This document shows, one piece after another, positions 1 to 6,331 of a stretch of DNA of 9,121 nt. The stretch covers positions 1 through 9,121 of the forward strand of contig JABFXT010000407.1 in assembly GCA_013361595.1 (NCBI GenBank), given 5' to 3'. Position 1 is the first letter of the stretch. Every line of letters starts with the position of its first letter. A program made the position numbers and the translations under genes. Origin of the DNA: Nocardia sp. Lineage in GTDB: Bacteria > Actinomycetota > Actinomycetes > Mycobacteriales > Mycobacteriaceae. Below the pieces are notes generated by a model that was given only the letters and a program-made list of their open reading frames with translations, did not search any database and had not been told where the DNA came from.

Positions 1-1
1 G

Positions 2-100
2 GTGAACCTGTTCCGGCACAACTTCACTCAGGTAGAACCGAACGAAATGATCACCGTTCCCGGCGGTCCGGGGACCCGGACTCAGCGGTATCGGGGATGA
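2..100 (+). CDS. possible 3' end of a convergent plus-strand gene (partial)
   Basis: Frame 2 is open from the window edge to a TGA at 98-100 and reads VNLFRHNFTQ...EMITVPGG...RYRG. Third positions are about 72% G or C by my count, lower than neighbouring genes but consistent with coding DNA, and the composition looks more protein-like than the other plus-strand frames here. Thirty-two codons are too few to be sure, and no family is recognisable. The alternative is that the whole stretch is regulatory, since a 26-bp imperfect dyad lies at 2-27. Confidence 0.3.
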   Translation: MNLFRHNFTQVEPNEMITVPGGPGTRTQRYRG

Positions 101-116
101 TTTTGCCCGGACCGCC
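62..116. repeat. inverted repeat GGCGGTCCGGG / CCCGGACCGCC with 33-nt spacer
   Basis: Perfect 11-bp arms lie at 62-72 and 106-116. A competing smaller hairpin uses TCCGG/CCGGA (67-71 and 76-80). On the plus strand the structure surrounds the TGA of a possible convergent gene (98-100), so it could act in its 3' end processing or termination. There is no U-tract after it. Confidence 0.45.
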
Positions 117-132
117 AGGGGGCGGACAAGCT

Positions 133-150
133 TCTAGCAAATATCTAGCA
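133..150. repeat. 11-bp-spaced direct repeat TCTAGCA next to the CRP-like site
   Basis: TCTAGCA occurs at 133-139 and 144-150, one helical turn apart, and abuts the CRP-like palindrome. On the minus strand the pair reads TGCTAGA twice. Two same-face direct repeats are a common layout for a dimeric regulator, but with 7-bp units chance cannot be excluded. Confidence 0.4.
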
Positions 151-166
151 TGTGATGAACATCACA
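151..166. promoter_or_regulatory. CRP/FNR-family type palindrome (TGTGA-N6-TCACA)
   Basis: TGTGATGAACATCACA has perfect 7-bp arms and matches the CRP half-sites TGTGA and TCACA with 6-bp spacing. Mycobacterial Crp (Rv3676) and corynebacterial GlxR use closely similar sites. It lies 8 bp beyond the stop of the membrane protein gene in an AT-rich island unlike its surroundings. The target gene is not visible; it could be a minus-strand gene left of the window. Confidence 0.5.
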
Positions 167-173
167 AAAATGT

Positions 174-1118
174 TTATTGCGTTTGGGTCGCCACGTCGTT
201 CAACGTCTTGAGAACGACATCCTTGGTGGCCGCCGGGGACTCCACGAAGACCCCCACCTGCCAGACCGGCTCACCACCCGGTTCAGCGGCGAAAAAGCGG
301 CTGAAGTCCACCGAATACTTGCCCTTGTCATTGGCCGCGGTCTCCACGTAGGAGGTCCGGTCGTCGAACGTGCGAGCCTTGTCCGGCGCATCGAACCAGG
401 CGGCATTGAACTGGGCCTGGGTGGCGGCATCACAGGTCACTGGACATTTGCGGAGGATGAGGTTGACCTTCTGTCCCGCAGCGGAATTGCCCTCGTCCAC
501 ACAACCCCACGCCTGGGCGTCCGGGATCTTCTCGATCGAGCCCTTCATACAACCCCACGAGCCCGGCGCCCGGAATGCGAAGGGCCAGCCCTGGAACGCC
601 ATCGTGTACGTGCTCTCCCCCGCCTGCCAGGTGGGGCCGAGCACGGCCACCGGCGTCAGCCCCTCACGCAGGACGGGCTCGTCCGACGACGGCAGGGCGC
701 TGGTGGTCGCGGAGCCGGAGGTCGTGGTGGTGGACCCGGACGGCTCGGCGGAATCGGTTACCTCCGAAGAGGTTCCGGACGCGGAGTTCGCCTCGGACCC
801 CCGCCCCTGGAGGGCCACCAGCCCGACCACTCCGATCAGGACCAGCACCACCACCGCGACCAGCACCGCGATCAGCGGACCGTTGTTCTTCGCCGGCGGG
901 CCGCCGCCGTACCCACCGGCATCCAGCGGGGGCACCTCCCAGGCCCCTTGCGGCGGAGTGGGTTGCGGGCCGTGCCCGGCCGTCTGCCCCCACTGCACGC
1001 CCGGACCCGTCTGCCCACCCTGGGGCGGGTAGCCCTGTTGCCACTGCCCCGACGGGGAGTTCTTCTGCTGTCCCTCGGGAGAATGCTGCCACCACTCGTC
1101 GGGATTGTCCGAAGCCAT
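174..1118 (-). CDS. single-pass membrane protein with secreted cysteine-containing domain, function unknown
   Basis: 314 aa. Residues 1-80 form a Gln/Gly/Pro-rich cytoplasmic segment (QWQQGYPPQGG type). One strongly hydrophobic helix follows at about 81-103 (PLIAVLVAVVVLVLIGVVGL). A Ser/Thr/Gly linker (107-147) then leads to an exported domain (148-314). That domain has four cysteines, C190 and C206, each within WGC, plus C225 and C229 in KCPVTC, which could form two disulfides. There is no signal peptide, so the topology is probably type II (N-in, C-out). I know this layout of disordered proline-rich head, one helix and extracytoplasmic domain from many Mycobacteriales envelope proteins, but I do not recognise the family. 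It lies after the ileS terminator and has its own probable promoter, so a role linked to IleRS is unlikely. Confidence 0.9.
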   Translation of the reverse strand: MASDNPDEWWQHSPEGQQKNSPSGQWQQGYPPQGGQTGPGVQWGQTAGHGPQPTPPQGAWEVPPLDAGGYGGGPPAKNNGPLIAVLVAVVVLVLIGVVGLVALQGRGSEANSASGTSSEVTDSAEPSGSTTTTSGSATTSALPSSDEPVLREGLTPVAVLGPTWQAGESTYTMAFQGWPFAFRAPGSWGCMKGSIEKIPDAQAWGCVDEGNSAAGQKVNLILRKCPVTCDAATQAQFNAAWFDAPDKARTFDDRTSYVETAANDKGKYSVDFSRFFAAEPGGEPVWQVGVFVESPAATKDVVLKTLNDVATQTQ

Positions 1119-1237
1119 AAGAACTCACCCTAATGTGCGACACCGGCCCGGGCATGACCGCGATTTTCCCGGCCCGGTACCGCATGCCCTCACCTGCGGA
1201 AACCGGCGCTGTCGGCCGAGATCGCGGCGCCACGCCG
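1119..1237 (-). promoter_or_regulatory. promoter region of the membrane protein gene, possible leaderless start
   Basis: The 119-bp stretch between the ileS hairpin and the next gene holds TAGGGT, a TANNNT-type -10 box. It ends 8 nt before the ATG, a distance that would place the start site at or next to the initiation codon, giving a leaderless mRNA. The same bases contain AGGGTGAG, which could act as a Shine-Dalgarno about 5 nt from the ATG if transcription starts further upstream. No clear -35 hexamer is visible. Confidence 0.35.
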
Positions 1238-1276
1238 GCCATCACCGGCCGGACCTCGGGTCCGGCCGGTGATGGC
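1238..1276 (-). terminator. perfect 18-bp hairpin after ileS, U-tract-less terminator candidate
   Basis: GCCATCACCGGCCGGACC (1238-1255) and its exact reverse complement (1259-1276) are separated by 3 nt (TCG on the plus strand). The hairpin begins at the base after the ileS TGA. No run of U follows on either strand. GC-rich stems without a U-tail are the common terminator form proposed for actinobacteria. It isolates ileS from the downstream membrane protein gene. Confidence 0.8.
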
Positions 1277-4200
1277 TCAGCCCGCCTTGACGACCCGGGC
1301 GCGCACTCCACCGGTGAGCTCCGCCGCGTCCGGACCGGCGGGCCCGAATTCCAGCTCGACGGCGAGGATCTCACCGGCGATCAACCCGCGATGGGTGTTC
1401 GCCCACGCGCTCCGCTCGGCCGGCACCTCCAGTGTCGCCGTAACGCGATCGGAAACGTCGAGGCCCAGCGATTTCCGGGTCTCCTGCAGATCCCGGATGA
1501 GATCGCGAGCCCAGCCCTCGGCCTCCAGTTCCTCGGTGACCACCGAATCCAGCACCACCAGACCCGCGTTACCGGGCAGCGCGGCAGTGGATTCCGGTTC
1601 GGCCGCCACCAGCCGCTGGGTGTACTCCTCGGGCAGCAGTTCGATCCCGGCGGCACTCACCACTCCGTCGGCGGTCTCCGACCAGTCACCGGCCTTGACC
1701 GCCTTGATCACCCGCTGCACCTCCTTGCCGAGGCGGGGCCCGGCGGCCCGCGCGTTGACCGCCAGCTCGAACCGGCCGTGGGTGGCGACATCGGTGGTCA
1801 GGTCGACCTTCTTGACATTCACCTCGTCGGCGATGATGTCGGCGTAAGGGGCCAGCCGTTCCGCGTCCGGCGCGGCGATCGTCACCTCCGCCAACGGCAG
1901 CCGGACCCGCAGTTTCTGTGCCTTGCGCAGACTCAGCACCGTCGAGCACACACTGCGCGCCTCATCCATCGCCTCGACCAGCTCCGGATCCTGCGGCAGC
2001 GCATCGGCGGCCGGCCAGTCGGCCAGATGCACCGAACGCTCACCGGTGAGCCCCCGCCAGATCACCTCGGTGACCAGCGGCAGCAGCGGAGCCGCCAACC
2101 GCGTCACCACTTCCAGCACCGTATGCAGGGTGTCGACACCGTCGCGGTCCTCGGCCCAGAACCGCGAACGCGACCGGCGCACATACCAGTTGGTGAGCGC
2201 GTCGGCGAAAGCGCGCAGTTCCTCACAGGCACCCGCGATATCGAACTCCTCCAGCGCCGCCGTGATGACATCGCGACTCTGCGCCAGCTTCGCGAGGATG
2301 TAGCGATCCAGCACATTGGGCGAATCGGTGCGCCACACCCCGGGTTCGGTGGCGTAGAGCTGCAGGAACGTCCACGCGTTCCACAACGGCCGCAGCGCAT
2401 GGCTCACACCCTCACGGATACCGCGCTCGGTGACGATGAGATTGCCACCGCGCAGGATCGGCGAGCTCATCAGGAACCAGCGCATGGCATCGGAGCCGTC
2501 CCGGTCGAACACCTCGTTCACATCCGGGTAGTTGCGCTTGGACTTGCTCATCTTGAGCCCGTCGTCGCCGAGGACGATCCCGTGCGCGACCACGTTCCCG
2601 AACGCCGGGCTGTCGAACAGCGCGGTGGACAGCACATGCAGGTTGTAGAACCACCCACGGGTCTGCCCGTTGTACTCGACGATGAAATCGCCCGGGAAAT
2701 GCGAGTCGAACCACTCCTGGTTCTCGAACGGGAAATGGACCTGCGCGTACGGCATGGATCCCGACTCGAACCAGCAGTCCAGCACCTCCGGCACCCGGCG
2801 CATGGTGGACTGCCCGGACGGATCGTCCGGATTCGGCCGGGTCAGTTCATCGATCGCGGGGCGGTGCAAATCCGTGGGACGCACCCCGAAGTCACGTTCG
2901 AGCTCGTCGAGCGAACCGTAGACATCGATACGCGGATACGCCGGATCGTCGGACATCCAGACCGGGATCGGGCTGCCCCAGTAGCGGTTCCGGCTGATGT
3001 TCCAGTCCCGGGCGTTCTCGAGCCATTTGCCGAACTGGCCGTCCCGGATATGCTCGGGCACCCAGCTGATCTGCTTGTTCAGCTCCACCATCCGCTCGCG
3101 GAACTGTGTCACCGCCACGAACCACGAGGGCACGGCCATATAGATCAGTGGCTGCCCCGAGCGCCAGCTGTGCGGATACGAGTGGTCGATGGTCTCCTGC
3201 CGCAGCAGTTTCCCGGCGGCCTTGAGATCTTTGATGATCACCGGATTGGCGTCGAACACCATCAGGCCCTCGTACGGCGGGACCATGGAGGTGAACTTGC
3301 CGCCCGGATCGAGCGGCTGCACCAGCTCGATACCGTTGGCGCTGCAGACGTCCATATCCTCCTCACCGAAGGCGGGCGCCATGTGGACGATGCCGGTACC
3401 GGAGTCGGTGGTGACGTAATCGGCCGAGAGCACCCGGTGCGCGTGGGGATGCCCGGCGAAGAAGTCGAACGGCGGGGTGTAGCGCAGATCGACCAGTGCG
3501 GCGCCGTCGTACTCACCGACCACTTCGGGCTGTTCGCCGAGTTCGCGCGCGTAGTGCGCGACCCGCTCGGCCGCGAGCACATAGCGTTTGCCGTCCGCCC
3601 CGCGCACCTGTACGTAGCGGACATCCGGATGTACCGCCACGGCGAGGTTGGAGGGCAGCGTCCACGGTGTGGTGGTCCAGATCAGCGCGTTGGCGCCGTC
3701 CAGTTCCCGCAGGGGGTGGTCCGTCGGCACCGACAGCACCATATCCACCGTCACCGCCGGGTCCTGGCGCATCCGGTAGGCGTCGTCGAGCCGGGCCTCC
3801 TGGTTGGACAGCGGTGTCTGCTCGTACCAGCTGTACGGGAGCACGCGGAAGCCCTGATAGATCAGGCCCTTGTCGTAGAGCGACTTGAACGCCCACATCA
3901 CCGACTCCATGAAGTCGAGATCGAGTGTCTTGTAGTCGTTGTCGAAGTCCACCCAGCGCGCTTGCCGGGTCACATAATCGCGCCATTCCCCGGTATAGCG
4001 GAGCACCGACGACTTGCACGCGGCATTGAATTCCGCGAGCCCCATCGAGTCGATCTGTGATTTGTCCGTGATACCGAGCTGCTTTTCCGCTTCGATTTCC
4101 GCCGGCAGCCCGTGGGTGTCCCATCCGAAACGCCGTTCGACCCGCTTACCGCGCATGGTCTGGAATCGTGGGATGACATCTTTCACGTATCCGGTGAGCA

Positions 4201-4414
4201 AATGACCGTAATGCGGCAGACCGTTGGCAAACGGGGGCCCGTCGTAGAAGACGAACTCCTCGGCGTCGGCGCGGTTGTCGATGCTGGCGCGGAAGGTTCC
4301 GTCGGCGGCCCAGGCGTCCAGTACGGCCCGTTCCAGCTCGGGAAAGGACATACCGGACCCGCCGCCGAGGTCGACGCGGGGGTATGCGCTGCTACTGGAA
4401 TTCTCGTCCGCCAT
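1277..4414 (-). CDS. ileS: isoleucyl-tRNA synthetase (IleRS), probably eukaryote-like IleS2 type
   Basis: 1045 aa, close to M. tuberculosis IleRS (1041 aa). The enzyme charges tRNA-Ile with isoleucine in the cytoplasm and hydrolyses Val-tRNA-Ile. The class I HIGH motif is HYGH (68-71) in [18 protein letters not shown], and KMSKS is at 621-625 in [13 protein letters not shown]. The CP1 editing domain shows [10 protein letters not shown] and [15 protein letters not shown]. The N-terminus RASIDNR...[12 protein letters not shown] and the long C-terminal region resemble mycobacterial and eukaryotic cytosolic enzymes, the class linked to intrinsic mupirocin resistance. I chose the ATG at 4414; the frame stays open 38 codons upstream, but that stretch is the T-box leader. 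The stop is followed directly by an 18-bp hairpin. It is probably a single-gene transcription unit under T-box control. Confidence 0.98.
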   Translation of the reverse strand: MADENSSSSAYPRVDLGGGSGMSFPELERAVLDAWAADGTFRASIDNRADAEEFVFYDGPPFANGLPHYGHLLTGYVKDVIPRFQTMRGKRVERRFGWDTHGLPAEIEAEKQLGITDKSQIDSMGLAEFNAACKSSVLRYTGEWRDYVTRQARWVDFDNDYKTLDLDFMESVMWAFKSLYDKGLIYQGFRVLPYSWYEQTPLSNQEARLDDAYRMRQDPAVTVDMVLSVPTDHPLRELDGANALIWTTTPWTLPSNLAVAVHPDVRYVQVRGADGKRYVLAAERVAHYARELGEQPEVVGEYDGAALVDLRYTPPFDFFAGHPHAHRVLSADYVTTDSGTGIVHMAPAFGEEDMDVCSANGIELVQPLDPGGKFTSMVPPYEGLMVFDANPVIIKDLKAAGKLLRQETIDHSYPHSWRSGQPLIYMAVPSWFVAVTQFRERMVELNKQISWVPEHIRDGQFGKWLENARDWNISRNRYWGSPIPVWMSDDPAYPRIDVYGSLDELERDFGVRPTDLHRPAIDELTRPNPDDPSGQSTMRRVPEVLDCWFESGSMPYAQVHFPFENQEWFDSHFPGDFIVEYNGQTRGWFYNLHVLSTALFDSPAFGNVVAHGIVLGDDGLKMSKSKRNYPDVNEVFDRDGSDAMRWFLMSSPILRGGNLIVTERGIREGVSHALRPLWNAWTFLQLYATEPGVWRTDSPNVLDRYILAKLAQSRDVITAALEEFDIAGACEELRAFADALTNWYVRRSRSRFWAEDRDGVDTLHTVLEVVTRLAAPLLPLVTEVIWRGLTGERSVHLADWPAADALPQDPELVEAMDEARSVCSTVLSLRKAQKLRVRLPLAEVTIAAPDAERLAPYADIIADEVNVKKVDLTTDVATHGRFELAVNARAAGPRLGKEVQRVIKAVKAGDWSETADGVVSAAGIELLPEEYTQRLVAAEPESTAALPGNAGLVVLDSVVTEELEAEGWARDLIRDLQETRKSLGLDVSDRVTATLEVPAERSAWANTHRGLIAGEILAVELEFGPAGPDAAELTGGVRARVVKAG

Positions 4415-4426
4415 CGCGGATAACGT

Positions 4427-4437
4427 CTCCTCGTGCC
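4427..4437 (-). promoter_or_regulatory. ileS ribosome binding site and candidate sequestering strand
   Basis: GAGGAG (4432-4427) lies 12 nt before the ATG at 4414. The stretch 4437-4428 can pair with UCCCCGUGCC (4473-4464) in a 10-bp helix with one C/A mismatch, hiding most of the Shine-Dalgarno. This would be a plausible 'off' state of the T-box. The pairing was found by eye and not energy-scored. Confidence 0.45.
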
Positions 4438-4672
4438 CGGCGCGCCCGCAGGCGCGGTATCTCGGCACGGGGACGATCACGGCGCAGCGGGTGCGCCGGA
4501 ACCGCGGTACCACCCCGCTTGTCCGCACCCGGCGAACCGGGTGGACCTCTCGTTGCGAGCTGTGACGGGCTCACCCGTTCGGTTCTACTGAGCGTGCGCA
4601 CCGTAGGAAGCGCTGCGCGGCGCCGTTCTTCCGAAAGCTCCCCGGTGATGGCCGGATCGTCGCCGACTTACA
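4427..4672 (-). promoter_or_regulatory. T-box riboswitch (isoleucine, translational type) controlling ileS
   Basis: The leader RNA senses uncharged tRNA-Ile. The T-box core GGGGUGGUACCGCG lies at 4516-4503 and matches the family consensus AGGGUGGNACCGCG. Its bulge UGGU (4512-4509) would pair with the ACCA end of uncharged tRNA, fitting an A discriminator base. A1 of the antisequestrator pairs AGCGGG (4519-4514) with CCCGCU (4491-4486). A probable Stem III is CACCCGG/CCGGGUG (4543-4526). The isoleucine specifier AUC is most likely 4649-4647, followed by a purine; a second AUC is at 4657-4655. Stem I must be very short, as reported for actinobacterial ileS leaders. There is no U-rich terminator before the start codon and the leader runs into the ribosome site, so control is probably at translation initiation. 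It covers most of the 361-bp gap before ileS. Confidence 0.9.
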
Positions 4673-4678
4673 GGTTTG

Positions 4679-4684
4679 ATTCTA
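4679..4684 (-). promoter_or_regulatory. candidate -10 box of the ileS promoter
   Basis: TAGAAT matches TANNNT and lies just upstream of the T-box leader. Transcription from about 4672 would begin a few nucleotides before the first leader helix, as expected for actinobacterial ileS T-boxes. The TTGACC at 4698-4693 looks like a -35 element but is only 8 bp from this box, so it cannot serve it at normal spacing. Confidence 0.45.
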
Positions 4685-4775
4685 ACCAGGACGGTCAACC
4701 ACTTATACATCCGCCCGCGGAGCCGCGGCCCCCGCAACCCCGGAAGGACGTTTTGGTTCTCGCCCGTTCTGCTCG

Positions 4776-4973
4776 TCAGCGCTTCGCGTGCTGGTCTCGT
4801 GGCGGCAATTCTTCATCCGGTGCGCGCATCGACAGCGCACTCACCAGCAACACCACAGCACCGAGAACGCAGACGACGATGCAGCCCCAGGCCCACATCA
4901 CCGAACCGGTGGCCAGGGACAGGATCAGCAGCGCCAGGCCGATTCCGGCCAGCGCCAGTGTCAAGACAAGCAT
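4776..4973 (-). CDS. small two-helix membrane protein downstream of wag31
   Basis: 65 aa with two hydrophobic helices, about residues 2-21 and 25-48, and a short charged tail ending RDQHAKR. Both termini are therefore on the same side, probably cytoplasmic by the positive charge at the end. It lies 56 bp after the wag31 stop, with GGGGG about 7 nt upstream of the ATG. M. tuberculosis also has a small membrane protein gene (Rv2144c) directly after wag31, which suggests positional equivalence; I see no motif that proves homology. The coding call rests on the clear transmembrane pattern and operon position. The function is unknown. It is the last gene before the ileS leader. Confidence 0.72.
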   Translation of the reverse strand: MLVLTLALAGIGLALLILSLATGSVMWAWGCIVVCVLGAVVLLVSALSMRAPDEELPPRDQHAKR

Positions 4974-5029
4974 GATGACCCCCAGAACAGCAGGCCGGGT
5001 GCCCGTTCGCTCCCAGCGTTATCGGGCGT

Positions 5030-5875
5030 TCAGTCGCCTTTGCCGAAGGACGCGGGGGCAAGCTGGTTGGCCCCGGTGTCGAAGGAGTCGCCCTCGTCGA
5101 CCGGTACCGCCGAACCACGGTTCTCCAGCTCCTCGAGCTGCGACTCCAGATACGACTTCAGCCGCACCCGGTACTCGCGCTCGAAGGTCTTGAGGGTCTG
5201 GATCCGGCTCTCCAGCACATTGCGCTGCTGGGTGATGGTCCCCATGATCTCGGTGTGCTTGCGCTCGGCGTCCGCCTGGAGCGCGTCGGCCTTCTCCTTG
5301 GCCTGGCGCAGCTGGCTGTCCGAGCGGGTCTGCGCGTCGGAGACCATGGCATCGGACTTGTGCCGCGCGTCGGCGATCATATCCTCCGACCGCGCCCGCG
5401 CGTCGTTGACCATCCGCTCCGAATTGGCCCGCGCGTTCGCCAGCAAATTCTCGGCTTCGGTCTTGGCATCACTGGTCAGGCGGTCCGCCATCTCCTGCGC
5501 CAGGCTCAGCACCTTGGCGGCCTGCATATTCGCGTCCGCGGCGGCATCGGCGGCCGACGGCGCGGGCGGCACCACCGGAATGGGCACCGAGGGCGGTGCC
5601 TGGACCGGGGGTTTGATCGGTTCCGGCGGCGGGGCCTGCTGCACCGGTTTACCGAGGCCGGGCCCGCCGGGGCCGCGGTTGCTCTTGGCATCGGCCAGTT
5701 CCGCGTCGAGCTCGGCAACCCGCTGGCGAAGGTCGGCGTTCTCTTCGATCAGCCGGGAAAGTTCCTGCTCCACCAGATCCAGGAAGGCGTCGACTTCGTC
5801 CTCGTTGTAGCCGCGTTTCCCGATAGGCGGTTTGCTGAACGCGACGTTGTGCACATCGGCTGGGGTCAGCGGCAT
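5030..5875 (-). CDS. wag31: Wag31/DivIVA polar growth scaffold protein
   Basis: 281 aa. DivIVA proteins bind negatively curved membrane at the poles and recruit the machinery for tip wall synthesis; they are essential in mycobacteria. The N-terminal lipid-binding domain, starting [17 protein letters not shown] and including [17 protein letters not shown] (22-38), is almost identical to M. tuberculosis Wag31, followed by a first coiled coil to about 64. Residues 65-110 form a Pro-rich linker without any Thr. A long coiled coil follows (about 112-260), with Ala/Arg/Asp/Ser heptads such as [19 protein letters not shown] and ending [16 protein letters not shown], then an acidic tail. M. tuberculosis Wag31 has 260 aa; the extra length lies mainly in the linker. 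The RBS AAGGG is 8 nt before the ATG and falls within a small GAAGG/CCTTC hairpin (3-nt loop). Confidence 0.97.
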   Translation of the reverse strand: MPLTPADVHNVAFSKPPIGKRGYNEDEVDAFLDLVEQELSRLIEENADLRQRVAELDAELADAKSNRGPGGPGLGKPVQQAPPPEPIKPPVQAPPSVPIPVVPPAPSAADAAADANMQAAKVLSLAQEMADRLTSDAKTEAENLLANARANSERMVNDARARSEDMIADARHKSDAMVSDAQTRSDSQLRQAKEKADALQADAERKHTEIMGTITQQRNVLESRIQTLKTFEREYRVRLKSYLESQLEELENRGSAVPVDEGDSFDTGANQLAPASFGKGD

Positions 5876-5938
5876 GGAAGGATCCCTTCGCGCGTTGGCA
5901 GATCTAGCGGCTCTGGCAAGTCTTCACGGCCCATTCTG

Positions 5939-6241
5939 TCACACCGGAGCTACCGGCTGCCCGAGCCGGCTCACGACCGACATCAGGATGAAGACCAGGA
6001 ACAGCAGAACCATAATCGATAAATCGAGCCGAATTCCGCCCAGGGAGACCGGGGGTATCAGGCGCCGCAGCAGCTTCACGGGAGGATCGGTGATGGTGAA
6101 GATCACCTCGAGGATCACGACGACCACTCCGGTGGGGCGCCAGTCGCGGGCGAAGCTCCGGATGAACTCGACGATCACCCGGCTGATGAGCAACAGCCAG
6201 AAGATGAACAGTACGAAGTACAGCACCGCGAACAAGGCCAC
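5939..6241 (-). CDS. yggT: YggT-family small integral membrane protein
   Basis: 100 aa from a GTG start at 6241. There are two hydrophobic helices, at about residues 3-24 and 68-91. Between them are the family motifs FIRSFARDWRPTG (27-39) and TDPPVKLLRRLIPP (51-64), which face one side of the membrane. YggT genes sit between sepF and divIVA throughout actinobacteria and in Gram-positive dcw clusters generally. The molecular role is unclear, with a link to division, polar growth or osmotic response. An ATG at 6304 would extend the frame by 21 residues, but that stretch has no homologue in relatives and is the DNA of a strong hairpin, so I reject it. GAGG is only 2 nt from the GTG; a TTG at 6235 has better spacing (8 nt) and is an alternative start. 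The gap to wag31 is 63 bp. Confidence 0.88.
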   Translation of the reverse strand: MALFAVLYFVLFIFWLLLISRVIVEFIRSFARDWRPTGVVVVILEVIFTITDPPVKLLRRLIPPVSLGGIRLDLSIMVLLFLVFILMSVVSRLGQPVAPV

Positions 6242-6257
6242 GACCTCACTCTGCCGC

Positions 6258-6290
6258 AAAATCGGCGCGGTGCAAAATGACCGCGCCGAT
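6258..6290 (-). terminator. intrinsic terminator-like hairpin between sepF and yggT
   Basis: On the minus strand, ATCGGCGCGGT (6290-6280) and ACCGCGCCGAT (6271-6261) form a perfect 11-bp stem with an 8-nt loop, followed by a short U-run (UUUU including the last stem base, 6261-6258). It lies 42 nt after the sepF stop and just before yggT. The U-tract is short, so it could be a partial terminator or an mRNA-processing/stability element that lowers expression of the downstream genes relative to sepF. Confidence 0.6.
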
Positions 6291-6331
6291 CTTGTTCCCG
6301 GCATACGGCGCCCGACTCGGCGCGCAGCCCA

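Noticed and set aside
177..1133. 318-aa plus-strand frame opposite the membrane protein gene
   Set aside because: Arg/Gly/Pro-rich shadow translation. The minus frame has a clean transmembrane helix, a Ser/Thr linker and an RBS.
1235..1248. 14-bp identity between the ileS terminator arm and the T-box specifier region (4655-4642), CCGGCCATCACCGG
   Set aside because: The match is made largely of CCGG-rich palindromic sequence common in this GC-rich DNA, and it lies on opposite strands. Probably coincidence.
1133..4060. 975-aa open frame on the plus strand opposite ileS
   Set aside because: It is an antisense shadow of ileS produced by high GC at third positions. The translation is His/Arg/Gly-rich low-complexity sequence with no family signature, whereas the minus strand has full IleRS motifs.
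4415..4528. 38-codon N-terminal extension of ileS
   Set aside because: It overlaps the T-box antisequestrator, has no RBS, and the conserved protein begins after the ATG at 4414.
4693..4698. TTGACC as a -35 box for ileS
   Set aside because: The best -10 candidate (TAGAAT) is only 8 bp downstream; at 17 bp spacing there is only a poor match (ACCTGT).
4715..4728. CCGCGG-AG-CCGCGG inverted repeat as terminator of the wag31 operon
   Set aside because: The stem is only 5 bp with a usable loop and no U-tract follows; too weak to call.
5255..6022. 255-aa plus-strand frame opposite wag31
   Set aside because: Shadow of the coiled-coil gene; no RBS and no recognisable domain, while the minus-strand DivIVA match is unmistakable.
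6242..6304. 21-residue N-terminal extension of yggT from ATG 6304
   Set aside because: The stretch is occupied by a perfect 11-bp hairpin, and homologues begin at the hydrophobic helix.
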